Shown: positions 1-8,890, numbered from the stretch's first letter. The stretch: DNA of 64,000 bases from Tyzzerella sp. An114 (GCF_002161055.1 NZ_NFLT01000005.1:181994-245993), one strand, 5' to 3'. Made by a program: numbers and translations. Notes: generated by a model from the sequence alone, not told the origin.

Positions 1-1231
1 AGCCCTTTGAAGGGTCGTTTACAAATACATGGGTGACAGCACCTATAATGTGATTATCCTGTATAATAGGGCTTCCGCTCATACCTTGAACTATACCTCC
101 AGTTTCTTTTAAAAGATTTTCATTAGTAATTCTTATAACCATACCCTTTGAAGGATTTGAACTATTTCTGTCTATATCTTCAATGTTTATCTCATATTTC
201 TTAACTTCATTTCCTGATATATTTGATAATATATAGGCTTTTCCTTCTTTTATATCATCTTTAAAAGCTATGGGAATAGCTTCTGTTCCTGTAAAATCTT
301 CTTTTCCTTCAAATATTTTACCGTAAAGTCCACACTCTGTATTTTGATATATTTCACCTATTAAATTTTTGTTGTTAGTTTCACCTATAAGTTCTCCAGG
401 TTTTCCTTTTTCACTTTTGTTTACTCCTGAAATTGATGTTTCTGTTATTTTACCGTTTTTTATTGATAAAAGGCTTTTGGTATCTATGTCATAAACTCCA
501 TGACCTAATGCACCAAATCCGCCGGTTTGTGGGTTATAGTATGTCAAAGTTCCTATACCTTGAGTACAGTCTCTTACCCATGCACCTATTTTTTGTTTTC
601 CGTCATCAATAGATTTTGCGGGAGTTATAGTTTCTGTTTTTTCTTCTCCATTTCTAACTATGTTAAGCTTTAAAGCTCCTGTTGTATTTTCTACAATATC
701 TATAAGTTCTTCTTTTTCTGTTATTTTTTGACCATTTACATGGGTTATAAGGTCTCCTGTTTTTAATATTCCTTTTGCGGGTTCACATACTTCATTTGTA
801 TTGTTATTTACAAATCCTGTTCCTAAAACAAGTATGCCGTCTGTATCAACAGAAACACCTACTGCCTTTCCAACAGGTACAAGTTTTGTTTCTGGTACAA
901 CATCAACATTTACACTTTTTACAGGTATTATTCCCAAAAGAGATATGTCTATTTTTCCTGTACCTGTCTGTATAGAGTTTATTGACACACTTCCTATGTC
1001 GGTTTTTATATTTTCCGTCAAAGGTTTGTTTGAAATACTTAAAACTTCTACACTTTCATCATCAACAGATACTTTTGCTGGTATTCCAACGAATAACTTT
1101 TCTTCCTGTCCTTCAACAATGCTTATGTTTGATGGTATTGCAAAATACATAAATATGAATGAAAGAAGGGTGAGAAGTGATAAAACTGCAAAGCCTTTTC
1201 TTAAAAATCTTTTCTTTTTCTTTAAAAACAT
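1..1231 (-). CDS. spoIVB: SpoIVB serine peptidase (SpoIV signalling protease), 3' end cut by window edge
   Basis: SpoIVB is made in the forespore and secreted into the intermembrane space, where it triggers pro-sigma-K processing in the mother cell. The frame is open from the ATG at 1231, behind a GGGGTGA ribosome site, to base 1, giving about 410 residues. The family is about 430 long, so only the last few residues are missing. An N-terminal membrane anchor lies at about residues 10-30, followed by a PDZ-like region and the S55 peptidase domain. Catalytic signatures are visible: GHGVYDID with His about 244, and GMSGSP with Ser about 385. It is the last gene seen in a minus-strand run after the carboxypeptidase gene. 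In Bacillus and many clostridia spoIVB sits directly upstream of spo0A; here the two are separated and on opposite strands. Confidence 0.93.
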   Translation of the reverse strand, partial: MFLKKKKRFLRKGFAVLSLLTLLSFIFMYFAIPSNISIVEGQEEKLFVGIPAKVSVDDESVEVLSISNKPLTENIKTDIGSVSINSIQTGTGKIDISLLGIIPVKSVNVDVVPETKLVPVGKAVGVSVDTDGILVLGTGFVNNNTNEVCEPAKGILKTGDLITHVNGQKITEKEELIDIVENTTGALKLNIVRNGEEKTETITPAKSIDDGKQKIGAWVRDCTQGIGTLTYYNPQTGGFGALGHGVYDIDTKSLLSIKNGKITETSISGVNKSEKGKPGELIGETNNKNLIGEIYQNTECGLYGKIFEGKEDFTGTEAIPIAFKDDIKEGKAYILSNISGNEVKKYEINIEDIDRNSSNPSKGMVIRITNENLLKETGGIVQGMSGSPIIQDNHIIGAVTHVFVNDPSKG

Positions 1232-1309
1232 TTATATTCACCCCATAACTTTTAATTTTGGTTTCATATATAAGTTTCCCCTATAAAAAAGGCTTATACA
1301 GTAAATTTA

Positions 1310-2491
1310 TTAAATAATTTCAAATTTTTTCAGTATGTTTTCAAAAAGTGTGTCTCCGCTTCTTTGCCAAATATCAAATATTTTTTTTGATGAATTATAA
1401 ATGTCGTTTCTCTGGGCATTTTCAGATGTCTTTATATTTATTTCTTTTTCTTTTTTGCCATTTATTATTATTTCTGCTTTTCCTATAATTGTGTCTTTTT
1501 TAATAGGTGCTTCAATACTATCAGGAAGAAGTATATTAATCATTATGTTTTCTTTTTCACTGTCATTTAAAGGCAATGAAAGATTTTCACACATTTCTGT
1601 TGATATAAATTCACTTTTTGACATTGTTACAGGAACATTTCCTGTAAAATCTCCAGATTTAACTATATCAACATTTGAAAAATTTTCAAAACCATAATTT
1701 AAAATATTTTTAGTGTCAATCCACTTTTGTTCTTTTCCAGTTGTTCCCCAGCCACTTCCCAAAACAACAGAAATAAGTGTCATTCCATTTCTTTTAGCAG
1801 CACCTACAAAACAGTGACCAGCTTTTCCTGTAAATCCTGTTTTAACACCTATTGCTCCTTCATATTCTGTCAAAAGACGGTCTTTATTTGTCACATCAAA
1901 AGTCCTTGTTCCTTTTACAGTGTAGGCAAGTGTTTTTATAACTTCTCTAAATATATCATTTTTTAGAGCGTAAGCTGTTATTATAGCCATGTCTTTTGCT
2001 GTTGAATGGTGATTTTCAAGGTCAAGACCGTTGGGTGTTTTAAAAACTGTGTCAGTGCAACCTAAATCTTTTGCTTTCTCTGTCATAGTTTCACAGAAAT
2101 TTTCAACAGTTCCACCTAAATGTTCAGAAATGGCAACTGCTGTATCATTGTAAGATGAAAGCATCATAGCATATAATAAGTCTTTTAATGTGTATTGTTC
2201 TCCTTCTTTTATACCCATTTTTACTTCCGGTGCAGACTGGGCACGTTTGCTTACAGTTATTGTTTCATCTAGTTTTCCACTTTCTATGGCAATTATTGCT
2301 GTCATTATTTTTGTTGTGCTTGCCATTGCTAAAGGTTCATTTTCATTCTTTCCCCAAAGTATTCTACCTGTATCCATATCCATTAAAACAGCACCTAGAG
2401 CCTTTACTTCTGCTTGTTCTTTAGCTTTTATATTTAATGAAAATGAAAACATTAATATAAATGATAATATTATTGATACTGTTTTTTTCAT
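1310..2491 (-). CDS. D-alanyl-D-alanine carboxypeptidase (PBP5/DacF family)
   Basis: This is a penicillin-binding DD-carboxypeptidase that removes the terminal D-Ala from peptidoglycan stem peptides outside the membrane. The 393-residue protein has an N-terminal signal peptide (about residues 1-23). The three active-site motifs of the S11 family are present: STTK at 58-61, SYN at 113-115 and KTG at 217-219. A C-terminal beta-domain and a weakly amphipathic tail follow, as in PBP5. Its place beside scpAB and spoIVB recalls the dacF/dacB sporulation enzymes of Clostridia, so a role in cortex or forespore wall is likely but inferred. Its ribosome site lies inside a strong hairpin (2498-2523), so expression may be limited by that structure. 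Confidence 0.92.
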   Translation of the reverse strand: MKKTVSIILSFILMFSFSLNIKAKEQAEVKALGAVLMDMDTGRILWGKNENEPLAMASTTKIMTAIIAIESGKLDETITVSKRAQSAPEVKMGIKEGEQYTLKDLLYAMMLSSYNDTAVAISEHLGGTVENFCETMTEKAKDLGCTDTVFKTPNGLDLENHHSTAKDMAIITAYALKNDIFREVIKTLAYTVKGTRTFDVTNKDRLLTEYEGAIGVKTGFTGKAGHCFVGAAKRNGMTLISVVLGSGWGTTGKEQKWIDTKNILNYGFENFSNVDIVKSGDFTGNVPVTMSKSEFISTEMCENLSLPLNDSEKENIMINILLPDSIEAPIKKDTIIGKAEIIINGKKEKEINIKTSENAQRNDIYNSSKKIFDIWQRSGDTLFENILKKFEII

Positions 2492-2497
2492 AAAAAA

Positions 2498-2523
2498 ACT
2501 CCTATCTAAATTTTGATAGGAGT
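2498..2523 (-). promoter_or_regulatory. Hairpin enclosing the carboxypeptidase ribosome site; terminator-like
   Basis: A perfect 9-bp inverted repeat (ACTCCTATC and GATAGGAGT, 8-nt loop) has a T run on both sides. Read on the minus strand, the AGGAGT ribosome site of the carboxypeptidase gene is the 3' arm of the stem, and seven T residues then lead directly into the ATG at 2491. It could terminate the scpAB transcript, mask the ribosome site, or both. Confidence 0.6.
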
Positions 2524-2556
2524 ATTTTTTGTAATAATTAAGTTAATATGTATTTT

Positions 2557-3096
2557 TTAATTTTTTTCTGTATTTTCCAAAGATATTTTTTCATCAAGGG
2601 GAGGAAGTTCCTTTACTGATGTAAAACCGAAATATCTTAAAAATTCCTTTGTTGTTCCAAAAAGAATAGGTTTTCCCGGTGTGTCAAGTCTTCCTTTTTC
2701 ACATACAAGTTTTTTTTCAACAAGTTTGTTTACTGCATGGTCAGAGTTTACACCTCGTATTTCTTCTATTTGAGTTTTTGTTATAGGCTGTTTGTAGGCT
2801 ATTATTGCCAATGTTTCAAGTAAAGCCTGAGTTAAACCCTGTCTCTGAGGGGATTTATACATATTTCTTATATATTCAAAACAGTTTGGTGAAGTACACA
2901 TTTGATATGAATTTTCATATTCTACAATCTGTATTCCTCTTTTTTCTGTTGAGTATTTATCAGACAGAGAACGTACAATGGCTTTTGTTGTGGCTTTGTC
3001 CATATCTATTGTTTGAGCAAGAACTGATATAGGTACAGCTTCACCAGATATAAAAAGTAATGCTTCTATTACCGCCTCAAGTTCGCTAAGTTTCAA
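2557..3096 (-). CDS. scpB: Segregation and condensation protein ScpB
   Basis: ScpB is the kite subunit of the SMC-ScpAB condensin complex that organises and segregates chromosomes. The 179-residue protein has two winged-helix domains. The family signature is clear: LETLAIIAYKQPITK followed by IEEIRGV in the middle, and GRLDTPGKPILFGTT before the second domain's end. It overlaps the end of scpA by 4 bp (ATGA-type overlap at 3093-3096), so the pair is almost certainly translationally coupled. The smc gene is not in the window. Confidence 0.95.
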   Translation of the reverse strand: MKLSELEAVIEALLFISGEAVPISVLAQTIDMDKATTKAIVRSLSDKYSTEKRGIQIVEYENSYQMCTSPNCFEYIRNMYKSPQRQGLTQALLETLAIIAYKQPITKTQIEEIRGVNSDHAVNKLVEKKLVCEKGRLDTPGKPILFGTTKEFLRYFGFTSVKELPPLDEKISLENTEKN

Positions 3097-3863
3097 TATA
3101 AATCACCTCCGTTATTTTTTGTTATTGTTATATCTCCAAAGGCTTTTTCCTGTGTAATAATAACGTCTTTCATTTTTATAAGTTCTAAGAGGGCGAGAAA
3201 TGTTACAACTATCTCCATTTTTTTTGCACCACTCCTAAATATTGATTTAAAGATAATTTTTGGAGTTATAAAAAGCATATCACGAATATAGTTTATTTTT
3301 TCATCTATTGTGTAAAGGTCTCTCTCAACAGATTTGAAAGAACTTCTCACTTTATCCACCTTTGTCTCTTTTCTCTGCATAACTTCCTGAAAGGTATTAA
3401 ATATATCTTTTAATGTGACACCATTAAAAAAACTGTCTAAATCATCATTTTTTTCAATGTCATCAAAAAGTTTTTCAAATTCTTCATTTTTTTTATAAAG
3501 AACTTGGGAGGCTTCCTCCTCATATTTTTTGAAATCTTCAGTTATATTTTTGAATTTTTTATATTCAATAAGTTTTTTAACAAGTTCTTCTCTTGGGTCT
3601 TCTCCTTCTTCCTCTGTTTTATCGTTTTTTTGTGAAGGAATAAGCATTTTTGATTTTATTTCAAGAAGGGTGGAAGCCATTATTAAAAATTCGCTCATAC
3701 TTTCCATGTTTTTGTTTTGAGCCTTTTCTATGTATTCTATGTATTGGTCTGCAAGAGAAGATATTGGTATATCATATATATCTATTTCATTTTTTTCTAT
3801 AAGATGATAAAGAAGGTCCAAAGGACCTTCAAAAGCATCAAGATGAACTGTTATTTTTTCCAC
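3093..3863 (-). CDS. scpA: Segregation and condensation protein ScpA (kleisin)
   Basis: ScpA is the kleisin that bridges the two SMC heads and binds ScpB. The 256-residue protein begins with the typical VHLDAFEGPLDLLYHLI block, which contacts the SMC neck, followed by an acidic, Lys/Glu-rich linker at about 80-165 and a C-terminal winged helix (about 180-250) ending in VVTFLALLELIKM. It lies upstream of scpB with a 4-bp overlap and downstream of the M50-like gene with an 18-bp gap, so the three genes form one operon. Confidence 0.95.
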   Translation of the reverse strand: MEKITVHLDAFEGPLDLLYHLIEKNEIDIYDIPISSLADQYIEYIEKAQNKNMESMSEFLIMASTLLEIKSKMLIPSQKNDKTEEEGEDPREELVKKLIEYKKFKNITEDFKKYEEEASQVLYKKNEEFEKLFDDIEKNDDLDSFFNGVTLKDIFNTFQEVMQRKETKVDKVRSSFKSVERDLYTIDEKINYIRDMLFITPKIIFKSIFRSGAKKMEIVVTFLALLELIKMKDVIITQEKAFGDITITKNNGGDLY

Positions 3864-3881
3864 AGAATTTACTCTCCTTTA

Positions 3882-4499
3882 TCATAAACCGGCAAGAAGG
3901 CTTAAAATACTCATTAAACCGTTTATTACAGGTGTAAATATAAAGTCTGTTGTTCCTATAAATAAGAAAAGTAAGAATACAGCCTGTATAACTTTTTCAT
4001 ACTGTATATATTGGAAATATTTGTTTGAAGGTATTATGTGAGCTAAAACCTTAAGTCCGTCCATAGGTGAAACAGGCACAATATTATATACAGCAAGACT
4101 TATATTATATACAGCAATTTTTGAGAAAAGTGAAAACACAACTACATTTCCTGTTTTTATAAATAAATTTGCCAATATAAGACTTATATAGGCTACAATT
4201 ATATTTGCTATATCAGGCATAATTGCTGTTAAAAGAGTATCTCTCTTTCTATTTTTATAGTATAAAGATGTTGTGTCAACAGGTTTTCCCCAACCGAAAC
4301 CACCAGTTGCCAGCATAAGTATAAATCCTATTGGTTCAAAATGTTTAATTGGATTTAATGTTAAACGTCCTTTTTGTTTTGGCAGAGTGTCGCCTAAAAT
4401 TGTTGATGTTAAAGCCCTTGTAAATTCGTGTACTGTTGTTGCAATTATAATTGCTATTAGTGCAAATAATATAAAAAGAAAACTGTTTATATTTACCAT
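3882..4499 (-). CDS. Site-2-protease-like (M50) membrane protein with degenerate zinc motif
   Basis: This 205-residue, very hydrophobic protein matches the compact M50 rhomboid-independent site-2 protease group found next to scpAB in many Firmicutes. Family marks are the N-terminal helix with HEFTRA at 24-29, the LTLNPIKHFEPIG block, GGFGWGKPV, and the late SPMDG motif that carries the third metal ligand. The zinc motif should be HExxH, and here the second histidine is replaced by Arg28 (HEFTR). Proteolytic activity is therefore doubtful unless another residue serves as ligand. Five or six membrane segments are likely. It is the first gene of the scpA-scpB operon. Confidence 0.8.
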   Translation of the reverse strand: MVNINSFLFILFALIAIIIATTVHEFTRALTSTILGDTLPKQKGRLTLNPIKHFEPIGFILMLATGGFGWGKPVDTTSLYYKNRKRDTLLTAIMPDIANIIVAYISLILANLFIKTGNVVVFSLFSKIAVYNISLAVYNIVPVSPMDGLKVLAHIIPSNKYFQYIQYEKVIQAVFLLFLFIGTTDFIFTPVINGLMSILSLLAGL

Positions 4500-4954
4500 A
4501 AATTCAACTCCGTAATATTATTTTTTAAACTTAGACTGTAATAAATATAATATCAAAGTTATCATATTTAGTCTATACCTGTGATTTTAATTATATGTAT
4601 ATACGCATTATTATTAGTTAAATACTAAAAATTTTTATAATAAATTATATCAAAGTATTAAATATTAAAAAATTATGTATTTTATTCTATAATTAGATGA
4701 TAAAACTATTTTATCATTTATAAGTATTATTTTCTACAATATACTTTCAATAAAAATGGTGTCTGTGTCGATATAGATGTTATATGTGCCGTATATATGG
4801 AATTTTGTATTTCTCATGCTTATAATATCTTTTGTAAAATATTTCGCCAAAAAAATAAGAGGAGAGTGGTGTATTAAGGGGGCGTTTTAAAAGGATAAGT
4901 TATGTGAAATATTTTATTAATATAGTGTACTTTTTATTTAGGGGGGCTTATAAA
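4500..4954. other. Divergent intergenic region between the M50-like gene and spo0A
   Basis: This is 455 bp of AT-rich DNA with no convincing gene. It must hold promoters for both flanking operons. It contains a perfect 9-bp inverted repeat at 4697-4717 (ATGATAAAA, loop CTA, TTTTATCAT), a one-mismatch Spo0A box TGTCGAT at 4766-4772, and ATGGAATTT at 4797-4805, which fits the sigma-H -10 pattern although no good -35 partner was found. The spo0A ribosome site GGGGGG lies at 4941-4946. Confidence 0.5.
4766..4805 (+). promoter_or_regulatory. Possible Spo0A-box / sigma-H promoter region of spo0A
   Basis: TGTCGAT (4766-4772) matches 6 of 7 positions of the Spo0A box TGTCGAA. ATGGAATTT (4797-4805) fits the sigma-H -10 consensus RNNGAATWW. 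The expected AGGA-type -35 is absent, which might suit an activator-dependent promoter. Single short matches in AT-rich DNA are weak evidence. Confidence 0.25.
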
Positions 4955-5737
4955 ATGATTTCTGATAGGTTGATTAAGGTGCTTATTGCCGATAACAATG
5001 AGGTTTTTAGAAAAACCATAATTAACTGTCTGGAAAAAGAAAATGATATTAAGGTTTTAGGAGAAGTTTCTGATGGGGAGGAAGCTTTTAAATTTGTACT
5101 TAATAATGAAGTTGATATTGTAATACTGGATGTTGTATTACCTAAAAAAGACGGTTTATGGTTTCTTGAAGAACTTGAAAAGTTTGATGGCAAAAAACCA
5201 GAATGTATTGTTGTTTCAGCAATGAATTGTGATATTGTTGTAAAAAGAGCTGTTGAAACTGGAGCATCATATTTTTTAAGTAAACCTTTTGAGAGTGGTT
5301 TACTTATAAAAAGAATAAGACAGATTTGTCAAAGAGAGGAAGTTGTTTCCGATAGAATGTATTTCAAAGAGTATACAGGAGAAAAAACTCTTGAAATGAG
5401 AATAACAGAAGTTTTGAACAGTTTTGGCATATCTCCAAGTATAATGGGATTTCATTATATAAGAACAGCAATAGAAATGGCTGTAGATAATAGAGAGCTT
5501 TTGATAGGTATAACAAAAGGAATATATCCGGATATTGCTAAGAAATATAATACAAGTGGAAGTAAGGTTGAAAGGGCAATAAGACACGCTATTGAATGTA
5601 TTTGGAGGAATGGTTACAGTGATGTCTACTGTCGCACAATAGGAATGTATAGTGTCAAAAAGCCTACTAACAGTCAATTTATATCAATACTTACAGAATA
5701 TTTTAGACTTGGAATGATAAATGATAAAACAGCATAA
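4955..5737 (+). CDS. spo0A: Spo0A, master response regulator of sporulation
   Basis: Spo0A is the DNA-binding response regulator that commits the cell to sporulation once phosphorylated. The 260-residue protein has a receiver domain at 1-125 with the acidic pocket (ADNN near residue 12), phospho-acceptor Asp59 in VILDVVLP, and the conserved Lys in FLSKPF. The effector domain starts at about 150. Its recognition region ITKGIYPDIAKKYNT followed by VERAIRHAIE is the near-invariant Spo0A signature. The start at 4955 is preferred because GGGGGG lies about 8 nt upstream; an upstream in-frame start at 4904 would add 17 residues of non-family sequence. It is monocistronic and ends at a strong terminator. 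No adjacent spoIVB. Confidence 0.97.
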   Translation: MISDRLIKVLIADNNEVFRKTIINCLEKENDIKVLGEVSDGEEAFKFVLNNEVDIVILDVVLPKKDGLWFLEELEKFDGKKPECIVVSAMNCDIVVKRAVETGASYFLSKPFESGLLIKRIRQICQREEVVSDRMYFKEYTGEKTLEMRITEVLNSFGISPSIMGFHYIRTAIEMAVDNRELLIGITKGIYPDIAKKYNTSGSKVERAIRHAIECIWRNGYSDVYCRTIGMYSVKKPTNSQFISILTEYFRLGMINDKTA

Positions 5738-5752
5738 TAATTTTTTAATAAT

Positions 5753-5781
5753 AAAAGGTGCAGAAATATTCTGCACCTTTT
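5753..5781. terminator. Bidirectional terminator between spo0A and rqcH
   Basis: A perfect 13-bp stem (AAAAGGTGCAGAA and TTCTGCACCTTTT) with a 3-nt loop has A tracts 5' and T tracts 3', so it can serve both converging genes. Confidence 0.92.
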
Positions 5782-5783
5782 AT

Positions 5784-7571
5784 TTATTCGCCTATTTGAA
5801 GTTTTTTGGCTTTTGTCTCGTCAGGATTTATATATACAGACCAATTTTGTTCATATATAACCATACCTGGTTTTGAACCGTTAGGTTTTTTAATATTTCT
5901 TCTGAATGTATAGTCAACAGGAACTAAAGTACCGTCTTTGGCTTTACTGTTTAAAACAGCAAGATTTGCCGCTTCAATGAGTGTATTGTCTGGAAGGTCA
6001 TTTATATCATTACATTTTCCTTCTGTCTTTATTATTACATGGGAGCCGGGTATATTTTTTGTGTGAAGCCATAAATCCCCCGGACCTGCAAAATGGAGTG
6101 TAAGGTCATCATTTTGAATATTGCTCTTTCCAACAAATATATCAAATCCCTCTGATGATATATAATGCATAGGTTTTGATTTTTTAATTTTTTGTCCTTT
6201 ACCTTTTTTAAATGATTTTCTTTTCATATATCCTGCATCAACAAGTTCTTCTCTTATCTCTAAAAGGTCGGAATCGCTGTTTGATGACTCAAGGGAGTTT
6301 AATATACTTTCAAGATATATAAGTTCCTCATCATTCTGTTTTTTCTGTATGTCTAAGGCTGCAAGAGTTCTTTTTGCTTTATTGTATTTTGCAAAATATT
6401 TTTGAGCATTTTCAGCAGGAGTTTTTACAGGGTCAATTGCTATTTCTATTTCTGGCATATTTTCATCATAGAAATTTATTGTCTTAAATACTGTCATTCC
6501 CTTTTCAACAGCATATATATTTGCTGTCAGAAGTTCTCCTTTTACTCGCCAATCCTCTCGATTTTCTATACTTTTTAATGTTTTTTGCTGTATTTCAGAT
6601 TTTTTAACACAACGCTCAATGTTTGTCAGAATTATTCTTCTCATATCATGGGCTTTTTGCTGTATATGATACATATTGTCTCTCTCAGCATAAAATTCCT
6701 CAAGTAAAGCTGATATTGACTCAAAACTTTGCTTTTTAAAGCCTTTTTCAAATTGCGTCATTGGTAAAGATGAAAACTCTGTTATTTTATCTGTATCCTC
6801 TGTGTATATTATTTCAGGTGAATAATTTTCTGATTTTATATCATCAAAAACATCACAAAAAGCTTTGTAAAGTCTCTCAATAGAGTTTTCGGCAATTTCA
6901 CCACAATAAGATGAAGGGTCAAAACCTCCTCTGAAACATATTTCACTTGCCATAACAGGGCTTATTCCTGTGTAGTTTTTATATATAAATCCCTGTAATT
7001 TTTGTCCTTCTGTCATTTTTAATAGAGATGTAAATTCATCTATATTTGTGTTTAAAGGATTTTTTTTGTCTTGAGAAGGTGGGAGCATATATTGTTTTCC
7101 TGGAAGTACCTCTCTTACAGAGCTTTTATCGTGGGATACTCTTTTTATAGAGTCTAATATAGTTCCGTTTTCATCTATTAATATTATATTACTGTGTTTT
7201 CCCATAATTTCTATTATGAGAGTTTTTATACCAATGTCTCCCATCTCGTTTATGCCTTCGATTTTTATATTTATAATTCTCTCAAAATCTGGCTGTTCTA
7301 TTGATACTATTTTTCCTCCAGCTATATGTTTTCTTAAAACCATACAAAACATAGGAGCTTGTGGTGGATTATCTTTTTGTATTTCTGTTATGTGTATTCT
7401 TGGGTGACTTGAATTTGCTGTGGCTAAAACTTTTAAGTTTTTTCCAAGACTTCTAACTGAAAATATTATCTCATCATGAAGGGGTTGATATACTTTGTCT
7501 ATTCTTCCGCCTAAAAGTTTTTTGTTAAGTTCTGATACTATATTTGAAACGGCTATTCCGTCAAGTGCCAT
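5784..7571 (-). CDS. rqcH: RqcH/NFACT ribosome quality-control protein (FbpA-like)
   Basis: RqcH binds stalled 50S-peptidyl-tRNA complexes and directs alanine tailing of the nascent chain for degradation. Older annotations call it fibronectin-binding protein A. The 595-residue protein begins MALDGIAVSNIVSEL, the start of the NFACT-N nucleic-acid-binding domain, and carries the GKHSNIILID block near residue 125. A helical coiled-coil region lies at about 280-440, and the C-terminal NFACT-R domain includes HYISSEGFDIFVGKSNIQND and GDLWLHTKNIPGSHVII. The ribosome site is GGGAGG. It is a single gene, transcribed towards spo0A. Confidence 0.94.
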   Translation of the reverse strand: MALDGIAVSNIVSELNKKLLGGRIDKVYQPLHDEIIFSVRSLGKNLKVLATANSSHPRIHITEIQKDNPPQAPMFCMVLRKHIAGGKIVSIEQPDFERIINIKIEGINEMGDIGIKTLIIEIMGKHSNIILIDENGTILDSIKRVSHDKSSVREVLPGKQYMLPPSQDKKNPLNTNIDEFTSLLKMTEGQKLQGFIYKNYTGISPVMASEICFRGGFDPSSYCGEIAENSIERLYKAFCDVFDDIKSENYSPEIIYTEDTDKITEFSSLPMTQFEKGFKKQSFESISALLEEFYAERDNMYHIQQKAHDMRRIILTNIERCVKKSEIQQKTLKSIENREDWRVKGELLTANIYAVEKGMTVFKTINFYDENMPEIEIAIDPVKTPAENAQKYFAKYNKAKRTLAALDIQKKQNDEELIYLESILNSLESSNSDSDLLEIREELVDAGYMKRKSFKKGKGQKIKKSKPMHYISSEGFDIFVGKSNIQNDDLTLHFAGPGDLWLHTKNIPGSHVIIKTEGKCNDINDLPDNTLIEAANLAVLNSKAKDGTLVPVDYTFRRNIKKPNGSKPGMVIYEQNWSVYINPDETKAKKLQIGE

Positions 7572-7648
7572 GGATTGTTACCTCCCTTTGTACTTTTTAA
7601 GAGTAGTATATCATTTTATAAAAAAATTTAAAAGTGTGTCTTTTCTTC

Positions 7649-7678
7649 TTGATAAATAGAAGGTGTCTAATATATAAT
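7649..7678 (+). promoter_or_regulatory. Candidate sigma-A promoter of the yicC operon
   Basis: TTGATA (7649-7654), an 18-nt spacer and TATAAT (7673-7678) precede yicC by about 50 bp. It would drive yicC, remA, gmk and rpoZ. Confidence 0.5.
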
Positions 7679-7727
7679 AAAATATAATGCATATTAGAAT
7701 TCAGATAAAAAAAGGAATGAAACAGTT

Positions 7728-8606
7728 ATGATAAAAAGTATGACAGGTTACGGAAGAGGTGAAAATACAGCGGAAGACAGAAAGTTTACCGTTGAAATAA
7801 AATCCGTTAACCATAGGTATAATGACATTTCAATAAAACTTCCACGTTCAATGATATTTCTTGAGGACAAAATAAGAAAGACTGTTGCTAAAAGTATTTC
7901 AAGAGGAAAAACTGATGTTTATATTGGTTTTGAAACTCTTTCAACAGATGATGTCTGTGTAAAATTAAATGAGGCTCTTGCAGAAGCTTATGTTGAAAAA
8001 CTTAATATTTTAAAAGATAAGTTTGATATTGAAAGTAAAGATACTCTCTCATTAGTTGCAAGATTTCCTGATGTTATAACAGTTGAAAAAGTTCAGAGTG
8101 AGGAGGATGTTATTTGGGACTCTTTATATCCTGCATTGGAGGAAGCTTTGACAAAATTCATTGATATGAGAACTGTTGAGGGCGAGGCTTTAAAAGTTGA
8201 TATACTTAAAAAAGCTGAAAATATAAAAGCTCTTATGGAGTCTGTAAAAGAGAGAGCTCCTCTTGTTGTTCTCGAATATAAAGATAAATTGACAGCTAGA
8301 CTTTCTGAGCTTATGGGAATGGTTGACATTGATGAACAGAGAATTGCCACAGAAGTTGCTGTTTTTGCTGACAGAGGTTGTATTGACGAGGAGATTACAA
8401 GACTTGAAAGCCATATTGTTCAGCTTAATAATATATTAGAAGAAGGCGGACTTGTGGGAAGAAAACTTGATTTCCTTGTTCAGGAGATGAACAGAGAGTC
8501 AAATACAATAGCTTCAAAATCAAACGATATTAAGATAACACAGGCTACAATAGAACTTAAAAGTGAGATAGAAAAAATCCGTGAACAAATTCAAAATATT
8601 GAATAA
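7728..8606 (+). CDS. yicC: YicC-family endoribonuclease
   Basis: YicC/YloC proteins are endoribonucleases implicated in RNA turnover. The 292-residue protein is of standard length, starts with [11 protein letters not shown], the family's N-terminal signature, and ends with the conserved block containing [17 protein letters not shown], whose acidic residues are thought to bind metal. A long helical middle part is predicted from its Glu/Lys-rich sequence. It heads the yicC-remA-gmk-rpoZ cluster, an arrangement conserved in Firmicutes. remA begins only 13 bp after its stop. Confidence 0.9.
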   Translation: MIKSMTGYGRGENTAEDRKFTVEIKSVNHRYNDISIKLPRSMIFLEDKIRKTVAKSISRGKTDVYIGFETLSTDDVCVKLNEALAEAYVEKLNILKDKFDIESKDTLSLVARFPDVITVEKVQSEEDVIWDSLYPALEEALTKFIDMRTVEGEALKVDILKKAENIKALMESVKERAPLVVLEYKDKLTARLSELMGMVDIDEQRIATEVAVFADRGCIDEEITRLESHIVQLNNILEEGGLVGRKLDFLVQEMNRESNTIASKSNDIKITQATIELKSEIEKIREQIQNIE

Positions 8607-8619
8607 AGTAGGTGATATT

Positions 8620-8874
8620 ATGGACAGCATAAGATTTATCAATATAGGATACGGAAACCTTGTATCAGCAAACAGGGTTATAGCTGTTGTTAGTCCAGAC
8701 TCTGCTCCTATAAAAAGAATTATACAGGAGGCGAGAGAAGAAGGGCGTGTAATAGATGCTACTTACGGAAGAAAAACAAGAGCTGTTATTGTTATGGATA
8801 GCGGTCATGTTGTGCTTTCTACAATAATGCCTGAAACTGTGGGAAGCAGACTTTCTTTAAAAGATACGGAATAA
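8620..8874 (+). CDS. remA: RemA-like DUF370 DNA-binding regulator
   Basis: RemA is a small DNA-binding protein that activates matrix and osmoprotection genes in Bacillus subtilis; its clostridial targets are unknown. This copy is 84 residues long and begins [23 protein letters not shown], with the family-typical GYGN and the later block [14 protein letters not shown]. The start at 8620 is chosen because AGGTGA lies about 5 nt upstream and it matches the family N-terminus; an open extension back to 8581 overlaps yicC and has no ribosome site. It sits immediately upstream of gmk, as in Bacillus. Confidence 0.92.
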   Translation: MDSIRFINIGYGNLVSANRVIAVVSPDSAPIKRIIQEAREEGRVIDATYGRKTRAVIVMDSGHVVLSTIMPETVGSRLSLKDTE

Positions 8875-8890
8875 AAGGGGTAATATAATT

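Noticed and set aside
775..1286. Plus-strand open frames opposite spoIVB
   Set aside because: The minus strand carries an unmistakable SpoIVB with intact active-site motifs; these are antisense shadows.
4697..4717. Perfect 9-bp palindrome upstream of spo0A as a terminator
   Set aside because: No T run follows on either strand and both neighbours diverge from this region, so it is not a terminator; operator function is unsupported.
4887..4925. AAAGGATAA near 4889-4897 as a sigma-H -35 for spo0A
   Set aside because: No GAAT-type -10 lies 11-12 nt downstream; the only good -10-like match (4797-4805) lies upstream of it.
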